A stretch of 64,000 nucleotides of DNA. Source: an uncultured Verrucomicrobia subdivision 3 bacterium (GTDB lineage: Bacteria; Verrucomicrobiota; Verrucomicrobiia; Limisphaerales; UBA11358). The stretch lies in the NCBI GenBank assembly GCA_903878805.1, contig CAIRJF010000012.1:1-64000 (forward strand). Reading direction: 5' to 3'. The notes beneath the pieces were generated by a model. It saw only the letters and a list, made by a program, of their open reading frames with translations, did not search any database and had not been told where the DNA came from. Made by a program: the position numbers and the translations under genes. Below, piece after piece: positions 1 through 10,073 of the stretch; the first letter of the stretch is position 1, and every line of letters begins with the position of its first letter.

Positions 1-138
1 GCGGTAAGCCAACAACCCGGCATCAGACGTTATCTTGGATCCGTGAAACTCCAACTTCAAACGAGTATCGAAAGCCATCCGCAGACCTTGTTTTTTGCCT
101 GCACCCGTTGGATTCGCCGTTTTTTGTTGGTTGGACAT
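1..138 (-). CDS. IS1380-family-like transposase, N-terminal fragment truncated by window edge
   Basis: Manual minus-strand translation from ATG at 138: [46 protein letters not shown]...; the '[18 protein letters not shown]' motif resembles IS1380 transposase N-termini. Not in the supplied ORF track. Confidence 0.6.
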   Translation of the reverse strand, partial: MSNQQKTANPTGAGKKQGLRMAFDTRLKLEFHGSKITSDAGLLAYR

Positions 139-190
139 AGATGAAAGCCTTTGTTTATGCGGCTTCAGTGTAAGTCCATAACATCAGCTT

Positions 191-514
191 GTGAAGTTTA
201 TTTGGGAAATATGGGATGAAATGTCTTTTATGAAAACTTGCCCAAATTGCGGCAAAGCAATATCTCAACATTGGGATCGCTGTCATAATTGTAATTTCAA
301 ACCTAGTAAATATAGGGGCTTTGTTCGTGAGGCTAAAGTGTCGCCCGATGTTCCCCTCCCTCCTAAATATTTTAAATGTTTAAACTGTGGCTCGGAAATT
401 GAATATCGCCTTGCGATAGCTATGAACCTGCACAAAGGTTTCAAGTGTGAATCTTGTCGAGATAAACCTCAAAAAATAAGGCCGCTTGTGGCGGAGCAAC
501 GCACACTTCTTTAG
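191..514 (+). CDS. small zinc-ribbon protein (two CxxC pairs), hypothetical
   Basis: CPNCGKAISQHWDRCHNC and CLNCGSEIEY...CESC motifs; GTG start at 191, or internal ATG. Confidence 0.5.
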   Translation: MKFIWEIWDEMSFMKTCPNCGKAISQHWDRCHNCNFKPSKYRGFVREAKVSPDVPLPPKYFKCLNCGSEIEYRLAIAMNLHKGFKCESCRDKPQKIRPLVAEQRTLL

Positions 515-1017
515 GACGCTGCCTCGCAAACTTCTTCCGGCTCAAGTTCAACTGGCTCTTTCAGTGCCGCTGGTTTAGCCCGCTTCATGCCAGCGCCAAG
601 TTCGGTTAGCTTTGCCGCCGCCAGCGGCGGGATGCCTCGCATCTCCCGCTTGAGCCGTTCCAAGTCAATCCATGTCCGCGTGCATTGCGCGCGGTCACGC
701 GCCGAAGTCGTCTCATCGTGAATCGCCTGTAAAAGCGAGGTTTGAAGCGCCTTCGCGTCGTAATATGTGGGGCCGTATCTCATACTTGGCGGGGAATCTA
801 CTACGGGTTTCGGGGGCGTGCAAGGGGCTGAAAACTTTACCATGCCACCGCCGATTTCAAGCTCGTTCAACGCTGTTTTCCAAAACCTGAATCCCCGTCG
901 CAAGACAGGGATGTTATCAAACACCGACACAAAATTGGGGGCTGCCGGGTGGGTGGTGCGGTGACGGTCTGGCGCAAAAAAGGGACTCCTCGGAAAAAAC
1001 AATTCAGGGTGTATCAC
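511..1017 (-). CDS. hypothetical protein (accessory region; start uncertain)
   Basis: Open frame only; no family recognised. Confidence 0.35.
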   Translation of the reverse strand: MIHPELFFPRSPFFAPDRHRTTHPAAPNFVSVFDNIPVLRRGFRFWKTALNELEIGGGMVKFSAPCTPPKPVVDSPPSMRYGPTYYDAKALQTSLLQAIHDETTSARDRAQCTRTWIDLERLKREMRGIPPLAAAKLTELGAGMKRAKPAALKEPVELEPEEVCEAAS

Positions 1018-1132
1018 GAATTATAGGTGTGAGAACCACTCGCACCGGACGAACGGCTGGCAGGCTGCCGGTGAGAGTGTCAACCAACAGCCAAGCCTGC
1101 GCTAACAGGTGCCAGCCAGAAACGAGAGTGAA

Positions 1133-2017
1133 ATGAACAATGACGCATATCAAGTCATTACCGATAGAATCGTCGCGCAATTGGAGCGCGGCGTTGTGCC
1201 GTGGCAAAAACCGTGGCGGGGCGGCGAACAAATGCCGCGCAACCTCATCAGCGGGCGCGACTATCGCGGCGTGAACGTGTTCCTGCTGCACGCCATGAGC
1301 TACGAATCCCCGTATTGGCTCACCTACAAACAGGCCAGCGAACTGGGCGGACACGTCAAAAAGGGCGAACGGGCCTGCCCGGTCGTGTTCTGGAAACGGC
1401 TGCAAGTGGCCGACATGACCGAGCCGACAGGAAACAAGGCTATCCCGTTCCTGCGCTATTACAGCGTGTTCAATGTCGCGCAGTGTGAAGACATTCCGGC
1501 GGATAAAATCCCCGTCCAGAGCGTCACCAAGCGCGAGCATTGCCCAATTGCGGCGGCGGAAAGCATCGTTGCGGCCATGCCCAAGCTGCCGGAAATCAAG
1601 CACGGCGGCGGGCGTGCCTGCTACTCGCCAAGTCTGGATTGCGTCACCATGCCGGTGCCGGAACGATTCCAGAGCGGGCAGGATTACTACTCCGTGTTGT
1701 TTCACGAATTGACGCACAGCACCGGCCACGCCTCCCGGCTGAACCGCAAGGGCATCAGCGGCGAAGAGGGCGAATGGTCGGCGTTTGGCTCGACCCCCTA
1801 CGCCAAAGAGGAACTGGTGGCGGAAATGGGCGCGGCGTTCCTGTCCGGTCAGGCTGGCATCGTCGAGCGCACGCTGGACAACTCGGCGGCCTATGTTCAG
1901 GCATGGCTGGCAAGGCTTAAGGAAGACCGGCGCTTGATTGTGCAGGCGGCGGCGGCAGCGCAGAAGGCGGCGGACTTCATCCTTGGCAAGACATGGGAAG
2001 AAAAGGAGGAAGCATGA
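1133..2017 (+). CDS. ArdC-like antirestriction protein (ssDNA-binding N-domain + zincin-like metallopeptidase)
   Basis: YQVITDRIVAQLERGVVPWQKPW... and HELTHSTGHASRLNR (HExxH) ... KEELVAEMGAAFL; start chosen at MNNDAYQ. Confidence 0.85.
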   Translation: MNNDAYQVITDRIVAQLERGVVPWQKPWRGGEQMPRNLISGRDYRGVNVFLLHAMSYESPYWLTYKQASELGGHVKKGERACPVVFWKRLQVADMTEPTGNKAIPFLRYYSVFNVAQCEDIPADKIPVQSVTKREHCPIAAAESIVAAMPKLPEIKHGGGRACYSPSLDCVTMPVPERFQSGQDYYSVLFHELTHSTGHASRLNRKGISGEEGEWSAFGSTPYAKEELVAEMGAAFLSGQAGIVERTLDNSAAYVQAWLARLKEDRRLIVQAAAAAQKAADFILGKTWEEKEEA

Positions 2018-2232
2018 AGGCGCGCACCCTCAAGATTGAAGCCAGCGGCGATTTCTGGCGTGGCACCGTCACGCCGAAAATTCGGCTGGCTGGTCAATGG
2101 CTGGAACGGGCCGGGTTCAAGCCCGGCAACCGGGTCGTGGTTCAAGTCAGCGAGCAAGGAACATTGACCCTGCGGTTCGTGGATCAACTCAACGATTGCA
2201 ACAACGACAAACAAAGCGCCCAACCGCTTTAG
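2014..2232 (+). CDS. SymE-like (type I toxin-family / SpoVT-AbrB-fold) small protein
   Basis: MKARTLKIE...TPKIRLAGQWLERAGFKPGNRVVVQVSEQGTLTLR matches the SymE pattern; preceded by AGGAGG; ATGA overlap with the ArdC stop. Confidence 0.65.
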   Translation: MKARTLKIEASGDFWRGTVTPKIRLAGQWLERAGFKPGNRVVVQVSEQGTLTLRFVDQLNDCNNDKQSAQPL

Positions 2233-2311
2233 AACTCTAAAAGTGGCCCAGAAGTGGCCCAGAGAGAAATTATTGGACTAAAAAACAAGCCTGTTTTCCA
2301 CACCCAGAAAA

Positions 2312-2340
2312 GCAAAAAACCCCTGAAAAATCAGGGGTTT
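2312..2340 (-). terminator. Rho-independent terminator downstream of tRNA-Phe
   Basis: Perfect 10-bp stem AAACCCCTGA(2317-2326)/TCAGGGGTTT(2331-2340), loop AAAA; on the minus strand followed by a T-run. Confidence 0.7.
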
Positions 2341-2347
2341 AATTGAG

Positions 2348-2423
<76 letters not shown>

Positions 2424-2481
2424 GACCGTGGGGCGCAGATGAAATCAAACTTGCGCGCCAAAGACAAGCGGCAAATCCACT

Positions 2482-5190
2482 TCAAACAATCTGCGGTTGC
2501 ACCATTTCCGGGTCCACGCCCAAGTCTTTGATTGCTTGTGCGACGACTTTGCGGTCAATCAGCTTTTTCTCGGCGAGCGCGTAGAGCGTGCCGATGACGG
2601 TGGACTCGACATCCACACCGAAGAACCGGCGCAAACGTCCGCGCGTGTCGCTGCGGCCGAAGCCGTCTGTGCCGAGCGTGAACAAGCCGCCGGGAACCCA
2701 CGGCGCGATCTGATCGGGAACAGTCCGGATGTTGTCGGACACGGCGACGAATGCGCCTTGTTCTTTCGCGAGCAGGGTCTCGACGTAATTTTTCTTTGCT
2801 GGCAAGGTCGGATGCAGCATGTTCCAGCGCTGGGTGCGAATGGCGTCGGTGCGCAACAATTTGTAGCTCGTCGCGCTCCAGACATCGGCGCTGACATCGT
2901 ATTTTTCGGCGAGAATTTCCTGCGCCTTCAACGCTGATTGCATGATGGAGCCGCTGCCGAAAATGTGCGCCTTGGTTTTTTTGCCTTCCGCGCCGGGCTT
3001 GAATTTGTAAAGCCCTTTCAAAATTCCGTCTTCGCAATCCGCCGGCATCGCGGGCATGACGTGATTTTCGTTGTAGACAGCGAGATAATAAAAAATGTCT
3101 TCCTGCTCAACATACATCCGGCGCAAACCGTCAGTGACGATGACAGCGAGTTCGTAACCGAATGCCGGATCGTAAGGCAGACACGTCGGAATCGTGCTCG
3201 CATGCAGCAGGCTGTGGCCGTCCTGATGTTGCAGACCTTCGCCATTGAGCGAAGTGCGTCCGCTCGTTGCGCCAAGCAAAAAGCCTTTTGCGCGAATGTC
3301 GCCCGCCAGCCAGAACAAATCACCGACGCGCTGCGGACCGAACATTGAATAATAAATGTATAACGGAACCATCGGCACGCCGTGCGAGGCGTAGCTCGTG
3401 CCCGCCGCGATGAACGAAGACATCGCGCCGGTTTCGCTGATGCCTTCTTCGAGAATCTGGCCATCCTTCGCCTCGTGATAATATGAGAGCGATTTGCTGT
3501 CCACCGGCTCGTAAAGCTGGCCTTTGGGCGAATAAATTCCAATTTCACGAAACAACGTGTCCAGGCCAAATGTCCGCGCCTCGTCGGGAATGATCGGCAC
3601 CAGATGCTTGTTCAAACCTTTGTGCTGAAGCATGAGGCTCAACAACCGTCCGAACGACATTGTGGTCGAGGCTTCGCGCGCGGAGCCTTTGGTGAGTTCG
3701 GCAAAATGCTCCAGCTTCGGCACATCAAGCGTCACCGGCTTGACGATGCGCGCCGGCACAAAGCCGCCAAGCGCCTTGCGTTTTTCCAAAAGGTATTTTG
3801 TCTCGACGCTGTCCGGCGCGGGACGGAAAAACGGCATGTCCGCAATCACGTCGTCGCTGATCGGAATGTTAAAACGCTTGCGGAACTCACGGAGCTCCTT
3901 CTCGTTCATTTTTTTCTGCTGGTGCGAAATGTTTTTGCCTTCGCCCGCCTCGCCGAGGCCGTAACCTTTAACAGTTTTTGCGAGAACAACCGTCGGCTGA
4001 CCTTTGTGCTCGGTCGCCGCTTTGTAGGCCGCATACATTTTGCGAACATCGTGACCGCCGCGCAGGAGTTTGGAAATCTGTTCGTCGGTGAGATGATTCA
4101 CTAGTTCAAGCAATTGCGGATATTTGCCAAAGAAATGTTTTCGCGTGTAACTGCCCGGCTCGACGATGTATTTTTGATAATCGCCATCCACGCATTCGTC
4201 CATGCGCTTGAGCAGCAGACCAGATTTGTCGCGCTTGATAATTTCATCCCACTCGGTTCCCCAAATGACTTTGATGACATTCCAACCCGCGCCACGAAAC
4301 AATCCTTCCAATTCTTGAATAATTTTTCCGTTGCCGCGCACAGGCCCGTCAAGGCGCTGCAAATTGCAGTTCACGACCCAGACAATGTTGTCGAGGTTCT
4401 CGCGCGCCGCCAAAGTGATAGCACCGAGTGATTCTGGTTCGTCCGATTCGCCGTCGCCGAGAAACGCCCAAACGCGCGGCTCTGTTTTCCAGTTCACCAG
4501 ACCACGCGCTTGCAAATAGCGGTTAAAGCGCGCCTGATACAGCGACATGATTGGGCCGAGGCCCATCGAGACGGTAGGGAATTGCCAGAATTCCGGCATC
4601 AAATACGGATGCGGATAAGATGACAAACCGCCGCCCGGCGCGAGTTCCTGTCGGAAATTTTGCAAATGCGATTCGTCCAGACGGCCTTCGAGATACGCGC
4701 GCGCATACATTCCCGGCGCCGCGTGACCTTGGAAATAAATTTGATCGCCGGGAAAATTTTCCGAACGGCCACGGAAAAAATGATTTTGCGCGACCTCATA
4801 AAGGGTCGCGGAAGATGCAAACGATGCAATGTGTCCGCCGACATTCGTGTTCGAGTTCGCCTTCACCACCATCGCCATCGCGTTCCACCGGATGATGCTC
4901 TTGATGCGGCGCTCAATGTCGCGGTCGCCCGGATAAACCGGTTGGTCGGCGGCAGGAATCGTGTTGACGTAAGGCGTATTTTGTCCTGCTACCGGACGCG
5001 GTTCAGCGCGCAACTGGCTGGCAAATTTTTCCAGCAATTCCGCCGTGCGCTCCGCTCCGCGACTTTCCAGCGCAAGTTCGAGAACGGATTGTAAAGATTC
5101 GTCCAGCTTGTCGCCGTTGCCGTTGGTGGCGGTCGAGGTGACGCCGCTGCGCGAACCCGAACCGTAAATTTCTTTTTTGGATGATTTCAC
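2482..5190 (-). CDS. aceE: pyruvate dehydrogenase E1 component, homodimeric type
   Basis: GHIASFASSATLYEVAQNHFFRG, VWAFLGDGESDEPESLGAI, ISETGAMSSFIAAGTSYA motifs; full length 902 aa. Confidence 0.95.
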   Translation of the reverse strand: MKSSKKEIYGSGSRSGVTSTATNGNGDKLDESLQSVLELALESRGAERTAELLEKFASQLRAEPRPVAGQNTPYVNTIPAADQPVYPGDRDIERRIKSIIRWNAMAMVVKANSNTNVGGHIASFASSATLYEVAQNHFFRGRSENFPGDQIYFQGHAAPGMYARAYLEGRLDESHLQNFRQELAPGGGLSSYPHPYLMPEFWQFPTVSMGLGPIMSLYQARFNRYLQARGLVNWKTEPRVWAFLGDGESDEPESLGAITLAARENLDNIVWVVNCNLQRLDGPVRGNGKIIQELEGLFRGAGWNVIKVIWGTEWDEIIKRDKSGLLLKRMDECVDGDYQKYIVEPGSYTRKHFFGKYPQLLELVNHLTDEQISKLLRGGHDVRKMYAAYKAATEHKGQPTVVLAKTVKGYGLGEAGEGKNISHQQKKMNEKELREFRKRFNIPISDDVIADMPFFRPAPDSVETKYLLEKRKALGGFVPARIVKPVTLDVPKLEHFAELTKGSAREASTTMSFGRLLSLMLQHKGLNKHLVPIIPDEARTFGLDTLFREIGIYSPKGQLYEPVDSKSLSYYHEAKDGQILEEGISETGAMSSFIAAGTSYASHGVPMVPLYIYYSMFGPQRVGDLFWLAGDIRAKGFLLGATSGRTSLNGEGLQHQDGHSLLHASTIPTCLPYDPAFGYELAVIVTDGLRRMYVEQEDIFYYLAVYNENHVMPAMPADCEDGILKGLYKFKPGAEGKKTKAHIFGSGSIMQSALKAQEILAEKYDVSADVWSATSYKLLRTDAIRTQRWNMLHPTLPAKKNYVETLLAKEQGAFVAVSDNIRTVPDQIAPWVPGGLFTLGTDGFGRSDTRGRLRRFFGVDVESTVIGTLYALAEKKLIDRKVVAQAIKDLGVDPEMVQPQIV

Positions 5191-5278
5191 TTGGCTAAAC
5201 TTTCTTTTGCGGATGCAAAGTCAACGCCCGAAGAATAAACTGGATTTCTGCGCGCAACAACTGCGAAATGATGCTTCC

Positions 5279-6022
5279 ATGAAACGGCTCGACCTCACGC
5301 TTCGCTCACCCGCTGAAAATCTCGCGGCGGACGAAGCCGTTCTGGATTGGTGCGAAAGCGGTGCCGGCGAAGAAACCCTCTTGTTTTGGGAACCAAGCGA
5401 AACTTTCGTCGTCGTCGGTTACGCGAACAAAGTGGCAACCGAAGTGAATGTCGCCGCGTGCGAAGCGAAAGGAATCCCTATTTTCCGGCGTTGCTCCGGC
5501 GGCGGAACCGTCGTCCAAATGGCTGGCGGACTGAATTACTCACTTATTTTGCGCATTGATGAAAATTCGCCCACGCGCACCATTACTGCAGCCAACCAGT
5601 TCATCATGGGAAAAAATCGTGCCGCCATCGCGTCCCTCTTTCCCAACTCCCAGCTTCCATCTGCTGACTCCTTGATTTCCGTGCGCGGCCATACTGACCT
5701 TTGTCTCGGCGACGTAAAATTCGCTGGCAACTCGCAGCGCCGCCGGAAAAATTTCTTACTTTTTCACGGAACCCTGCTGCTCAACTGCAATTTGAATTTG
5801 ATCAGCGAACTGCTTTTGATGCCGTCGTTACAGCCGGATTATCGCGCCAGCCGCCCACACTCCGATTTCGTAACGAACTTGAATTTGTCCGCCGAAAAAG
5901 TGAAAGCCGCGCTCGCAAACGAGTGGAATGCAAATGAAGAATTAAAAAATCCACCGCTCGCAGGAGTTTCCCAACTCGCCCGCGAAAAATATTCAACGCG
6001 CGAATGGAATTTTAAATTTTAG
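5279..6022 (+). CDS. lipoate--protein ligase family protein
   Basis: MKRLDLTLRSPAENLAADEAVLDW...RRCSGGGTVVQMAGGLNYSLIL typical of LplA/BPL_LplA_LipB domain; start moved to internal ATG. Confidence 0.85.
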   Translation: MKRLDLTLRSPAENLAADEAVLDWCESGAGEETLLFWEPSETFVVVGYANKVATEVNVAACEAKGIPIFRRCSGGGTVVQMAGGLNYSLILRIDENSPTRTITAANQFIMGKNRAAIASLFPNSQLPSADSLISVRGHTDLCLGDVKFAGNSQRRRKNFLLFHGTLLLNCNLNLISELLLMPSLQPDYRASRPHSDFVTNLNLSAEKVKAALANEWNANEELKNPPLAGVSQLAREKYSTREWNFKF

Positions 6023-6594
6023 AGTCGTTCCGCCAAAGCCGCCTGGCTCTTTGCAAAAATCTCCTCGTGCAGCGAGTTGCCGTGCGCATCAATCGTCACC
6101 ACCGCCGGAAAATCAACCACTTCCAATTCCCAGATCGCCTCCGGCGAACCGAACTCTTCCTTGAAGTAAACATTGCGGACTTTTTTCACACACTCGGCCA
6201 GCACCTGTGCCGCACCGCCGATGGCGTGCAGATACACGCAGCCATATTCCTTGCACGCCGCCTGCGTCTTCGCGCCCATGCCGCCTTTGCCGATGACGCC
6301 GCGCAAACCAAAATCGCGGATGACCTGCCATTGATACGGCTCTTCGCGAATCGAAGTCGTCGGCCCCGCCGCCGTGCATTTGAAAGTTCCATCCACCTGC
6401 GGCATCATCACCGGCCCGCAGTGATAAATAATTCCGTCCTTGAAACTCACGCCCGCCGGCAGCTTGCCACCCTCATGCAAATACTTATGCACCGCGTCGC
6501 GCCCGGTGAACACGACGCCGGAAATCAAAACTTCGTCGCCGACTTTCAGCGCGCGGACTTTTTCTTCAGTAAATGGAAAACTTAATTTCGTCAT
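6019..6594 (-). CDS. fumarate hydratase / tartrate dehydratase class I, beta (C-terminal) subunit
   Basis: VLISGVVFTGRDAVHKYL...IYHCGPV...AAGPTTSIREEPY...GKGGM motifs. Confidence 0.88.
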   Translation of the reverse strand: MTKLSFPFTEEKVRALKVGDEVLISGVVFTGRDAVHKYLHEGGKLPAGVSFKDGIIYHCGPVMMPQVDGTFKCTAAGPTTSIREEPYQWQVIRDFGLRGVIGKGGMGAKTQAACKEYGCVYLHAIGGAAQVLAECVKKVRNVYFKEEFGSPEAIWELEVVDFPAVVTIDAHGNSLHEEIFAKSQAALAERL

Positions 6595-6652
6595 AAAATT
6601 TTGAAATGCGCATTTACAGTCGCAATTGCAACCGTAATGGAAAAGCTAAAAA

Positions 6653-8308
6653 TTATTTCAACAACGCCTCCGCGTGTTTGCGCGCGGCCTCGGTCTGGCC
6701 GCCGAGCATTCGCGCGAGTTCCGTGACGCGGGATTTTTTGTCGAGCAACGTGATTTCGGAAATTGTTCGGCCATTTTTCACGAGCTTGGTGACGACGTAA
6801 TGCGCGTCCGCCGCCGATGCGACCTGCGGCAGATGCGTGATGCAAAACACCTGTCTTTTCGAGGCGATCTGCCGCATTTTTTCGCCCACGACATTCGCCG
6901 TTTCGCCGCCGACGTTGGCGTCCACTTCGTCAAAAACTAAAACAGGAATTTCATCTTCCGCCGCCAAAACCGTTTTCAGGGCCAACATCACCCGCGCCAT
7001 TTCGCCGCTCGACGCGATTGCGCGCAATGGCTTGGCTGGCTCGCCCGGATTGGGCGCGAACTGGAATTCAATTTCGTCCTGACCGGAAGTAGACGGCTGC
7101 GCGGCAGCGGAAATCGCCACGTCAAACTTGCTCTGCTTGAAGCCCAAATCTTCCAACTGTTTGCTCACGGCTTTGGCAAGTTGCGGAATCACTTTCTTGC
7201 GCGCGGCGGAAATTTTTTTGCCCGCGCTCGCAATTTCTGAATCCAGTTTTTGCAACGCCGCATTCAGCCGCGCCAGTTCCGCGTCGCGACTTTCAAGCGA
7301 CTGCAATTTGGTTTTCGCCTCGTCGCCAAACGCGATGACTTCTGCTAGCGTCGCGCCGTATTTGCGTTTCAGCGAGTGAATCAAATTCAAACGCTCTTCA
7401 ACTTCCGCGAGCCGCGCGGGATCCACGTCCACCTTGTTGGCGTAACGCGACAATTCCGTCTGCAACTCGCGCAACGTCTCACCCGCCTGCGCGTGCAGCG
7501 CGACCAGATTTTCCGCGCCGGCATCCACGCGCTGCAATTCCGCCAGCACACGACCGATGACGCCGGATTGGGTGATCAACGAACTTTCATTCTCGCTCAA
7601 AGCGTCAATCGCGGCCTGGCTCAATTGCAATAATTTCGCGGCGTTGCTGGAACGAATAAATTCTGCTTCGACGGATTTTTCTTCGTCCGGCTGCAAGCGC
7701 GCGGCGGAAATTTCCTGCACCTGAAAGCGAAGCAAGTCCAATTGCTGCGCGTAAGTTTTTTCGTCCACGATGAGCGCAGATTTTTCATTTTCCAAAACAG
7801 CGCGGCGGCGGATAAGTTCGCTAAATTCTTCACGCGATTTTTCCAAACCGCCGAACGCATCGAGAATCAAAAGCTGTTTGCCCGCGTGAAGCAACGACTG
7901 GTGATCGTGCGGGCCGTGCATGTCCACGAGCCATTCGCCAATCGTAGCGAGCGTGGCGAGCGTCGTCGCGGAACCGTTGACGAACTGGCGGTTCGTGCCG
8001 CTGGCGGAAAAATTTCGTTTCAAGACGAGCTGGTTTTCCTCGCACGGTTCCAATCCATTTTCTCCCAGAAAGTTTTTTAGCGGCGCGCGGAGTTTCTTTA
8101 CGTCAAAAACGGCTTCGACGGAACAGCTTTCCTCGCCGCTGCGGATGAGCGTGCGGTCGGCGCGTTCGCCCAATACCAAATTCAGCGCGCCGATAATGAT
8201 GGACTTGCCCGCGCCAGTTTCGCCGGTGATGACGTTGCAACCGGGCTGGAGTTCCAGCGTGAGGTCGCTCACAAGGGCGAGGTTTTTGATGCGCAAGGTC
8301 GTCAACAT
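6653..8308 (-). CDS. recN: DNA repair protein RecN
   Basis: MLTTLRIKNLALVSDLTLELQPGCNVITGETGAGKSIIIGAL ... ASSGEMARVMLALK ... VLVFDEVDANVGG; start at the internal ATG. Confidence 0.93.
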   Translation of the reverse strand: MLTTLRIKNLALVSDLTLELQPGCNVITGETGAGKSIIIGALNLVLGERADRTLIRSGEESCSVEAVFDVKKLRAPLKNFLGENGLEPCEENQLVLKRNFSASGTNRQFVNGSATTLATLATIGEWLVDMHGPHDHQSLLHAGKQLLILDAFGGLEKSREEFSELIRRRAVLENEKSALIVDEKTYAQQLDLLRFQVQEISAARLQPDEEKSVEAEFIRSSNAAKLLQLSQAAIDALSENESSLITQSGVIGRVLAELQRVDAGAENLVALHAQAGETLRELQTELSRYANKVDVDPARLAEVEERLNLIHSLKRKYGATLAEVIAFGDEAKTKLQSLESRDAELARLNAALQKLDSEIASAGKKISAARKKVIPQLAKAVSKQLEDLGFKQSKFDVAISAAAQPSTSGQDEIEFQFAPNPGEPAKPLRAIASSGEMARVMLALKTVLAAEDEIPVLVFDEVDANVGGETANVVGEKMRQIASKRQVFCITHLPQVASAADAHYVVTKLVKNGRTISEITLLDKKSRVTELARMLGGQTEAARKHAEALLK

Positions 8309-8447
8309 ACTAAATAAATCTATTTCGCACATTTGAACGAGAAAAGAATCGTTCGGCAAAGAGAAAATCAATATCCACAGTAGCAAATGCGTTGTTAGGA
8401 TTGGCAAGCGCAGTTGACACGATCTTTATGGCGAATATAGTTGGCAA

Positions 8448-9135
8448 ATGAGGAATTCATTTATCGCTCTAATTTTCGGCTTAATCGTGCTGGAACCGAG
8501 TTATTCCAAAGCTGAATTTGGATTGGTTGGATTGGTTTCTGTTTGGCACGGTCAAAATAATGCGCGGGACAGTGTGGGTCAAAATAATGGCTATCTTCTA
8601 GGGAACACTACCTATGGTAATGGAAGAATTAGAAAAGCGTTTGAATTTAATTCAGTTGGTGACGGCGTGATTGCACCAACGGCAGGCCTGCCAACCGGAA
8701 CAGCCAATCGAACAATTGATTGCTGGGTGTTCATTGACTCCTATATTGACGGAGCCGAATCATTTTTTGCGGGCTACGGAAATTTTGGCGCTGTAGGTGA
8801 ATCCTATCATGTCGGTGCTTACACGGATCACAGATTGTATTTTTCGCAATGGGGCGATGGCATATTTGGCCCCGTTCTCAACACCGGCCAATGGTATCAT
8901 GTTGCTGTAACCAGCATCGGAACGAATAACATTACACTCTATTTAAATGGGAAAATTGTGGCAAAAGGTGCTTTGAGCTTCAACACGCCGCCTGACACAA
9001 CATTCTACATTGGTGGAGTGGACGCGCCATACAAATATTCGGCAAACCATCGGATTGGTGGACGAAGTGGAAGTTTATAATCGCGCACTTACGCCAGATC
9101 AAATTAAGAGAATATACCAAGTCGGAAGACGTTGA
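8448..9135 (+). pseudogene. LamG/concanavalin-A-like domain protein with apparent 3' frameshift
   Basis: ORF 8448-9080 ends ...NHRIGGRSGSL*; the +1 frame continues VDEVEVYNRALTPDQIKRIYQVGRR* (9058-9135), the usual LamG C-terminus. Confidence 0.65.
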
Positions 9136-9217
9136 ATTTAAGCTCGGCATTTTTCTAGAAAGTTTTTGAGCCGCTTTTCATTCGCCGAATTTCCGGCTTC
9201 TGCTAATTTGGCGCGGC

Positions 9218-10006
9218 ATGGCGTTTGAATTTACATTCCTCGGCAGCGGCACTTCGCAGGGCGTGCCAATCATCGGCGTGGAGTATCCGCCGGAATATCT
9301 GGCGAATCCAAAAAACTGGCGCACGCGTCCGGCCATTTACATCGCCACGGATAAAGTGAAACTCGTCGTGGACACGCCGCCGGAATTTCGCCTGCAATGT
9401 CTGCGCGAAAAAATAAATCATCTCGACGCCGTGCTGGTCACGCACGCGCACGCGGATCACGTTTTGGGCATGGACGATTGCCGACGCTTTTGCGATTTGA
9501 ACAGCGGCACGGCGCTGCCGATTTACGCGAGCGAGGCGACGATGGCTCACCTGCGCCGCGTGTTCATTTACGCTTTTCACCAAGGGCCGTGGCCGAAAGG
9601 TTATTTTATTCCCGAAGAAAAAGTGATTGCCGGTCCGTTTGAAATCGGGGATTTGAAAATCACGCCGTTTGATTTGCCGCATGGTCGCATGACGACGACG
9701 GGATTTTTGTTTGAGCAAGATGGGAAAAGGCGGCTTGCGTATTTAAGCGACTGCAAAGAAATTCCCGAACCGGTTTTGGAACGGATTCGCGGCGTGGAAA
9801 TCGCCGTGCTTGATGCGCTGCGCTTCAAGCCACATCCCACGCACATGTGCCTCGACGAAGCGTTGACGGCGGCGCGGCGCATCAACGCGGGGCGCACTTA
9901 TTTCACGCACCTCACTCACGATTACGACCACGACAAATCACAGGCGGAATTGCCGGACGGCATCGCGCTCGCGTGGGACGGATTGAAAGTGGCGAGTGAC
10001 GTGTGA
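9218..10006 (+). CDS. MBL-fold metallo-hydrolase (PhnP-like)
   Basis: [14 protein letters not shown] ... [18 protein letters not shown]. Confidence 0.85.
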   Translation: MAFEFTFLGSGTSQGVPIIGVEYPPEYLANPKNWRTRPAIYIATDKVKLVVDTPPEFRLQCLREKINHLDAVLVTHAHADHVLGMDDCRRFCDLNSGTALPIYASEATMAHLRRVFIYAFHQGPWPKGYFIPEEKVIAGPFEIGDLKITPFDLPHGRMTTTGFLFEQDGKRRLAYLSDCKEIPEPVLERIRGVEIAVLDALRFKPHPTHMCLDEALTAARRINAGRTYFTHLTHDYDHDKSQAELPDGIALAWDGLKVASDV

Positions 10007-10073
10007 AAAATTCCCGATGAAGCGATTTCTAACGACACGACACAGAGGGCAAATTTCTTCATACTTCGGCATC

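Noticed and set aside
1993-2013. Upstream start for the SymE-like ORF at 1993
   Set aside because: ATG at 2014 has a proper Shine-Dalgarno (AGGAGG) and matches the family N-terminus better.
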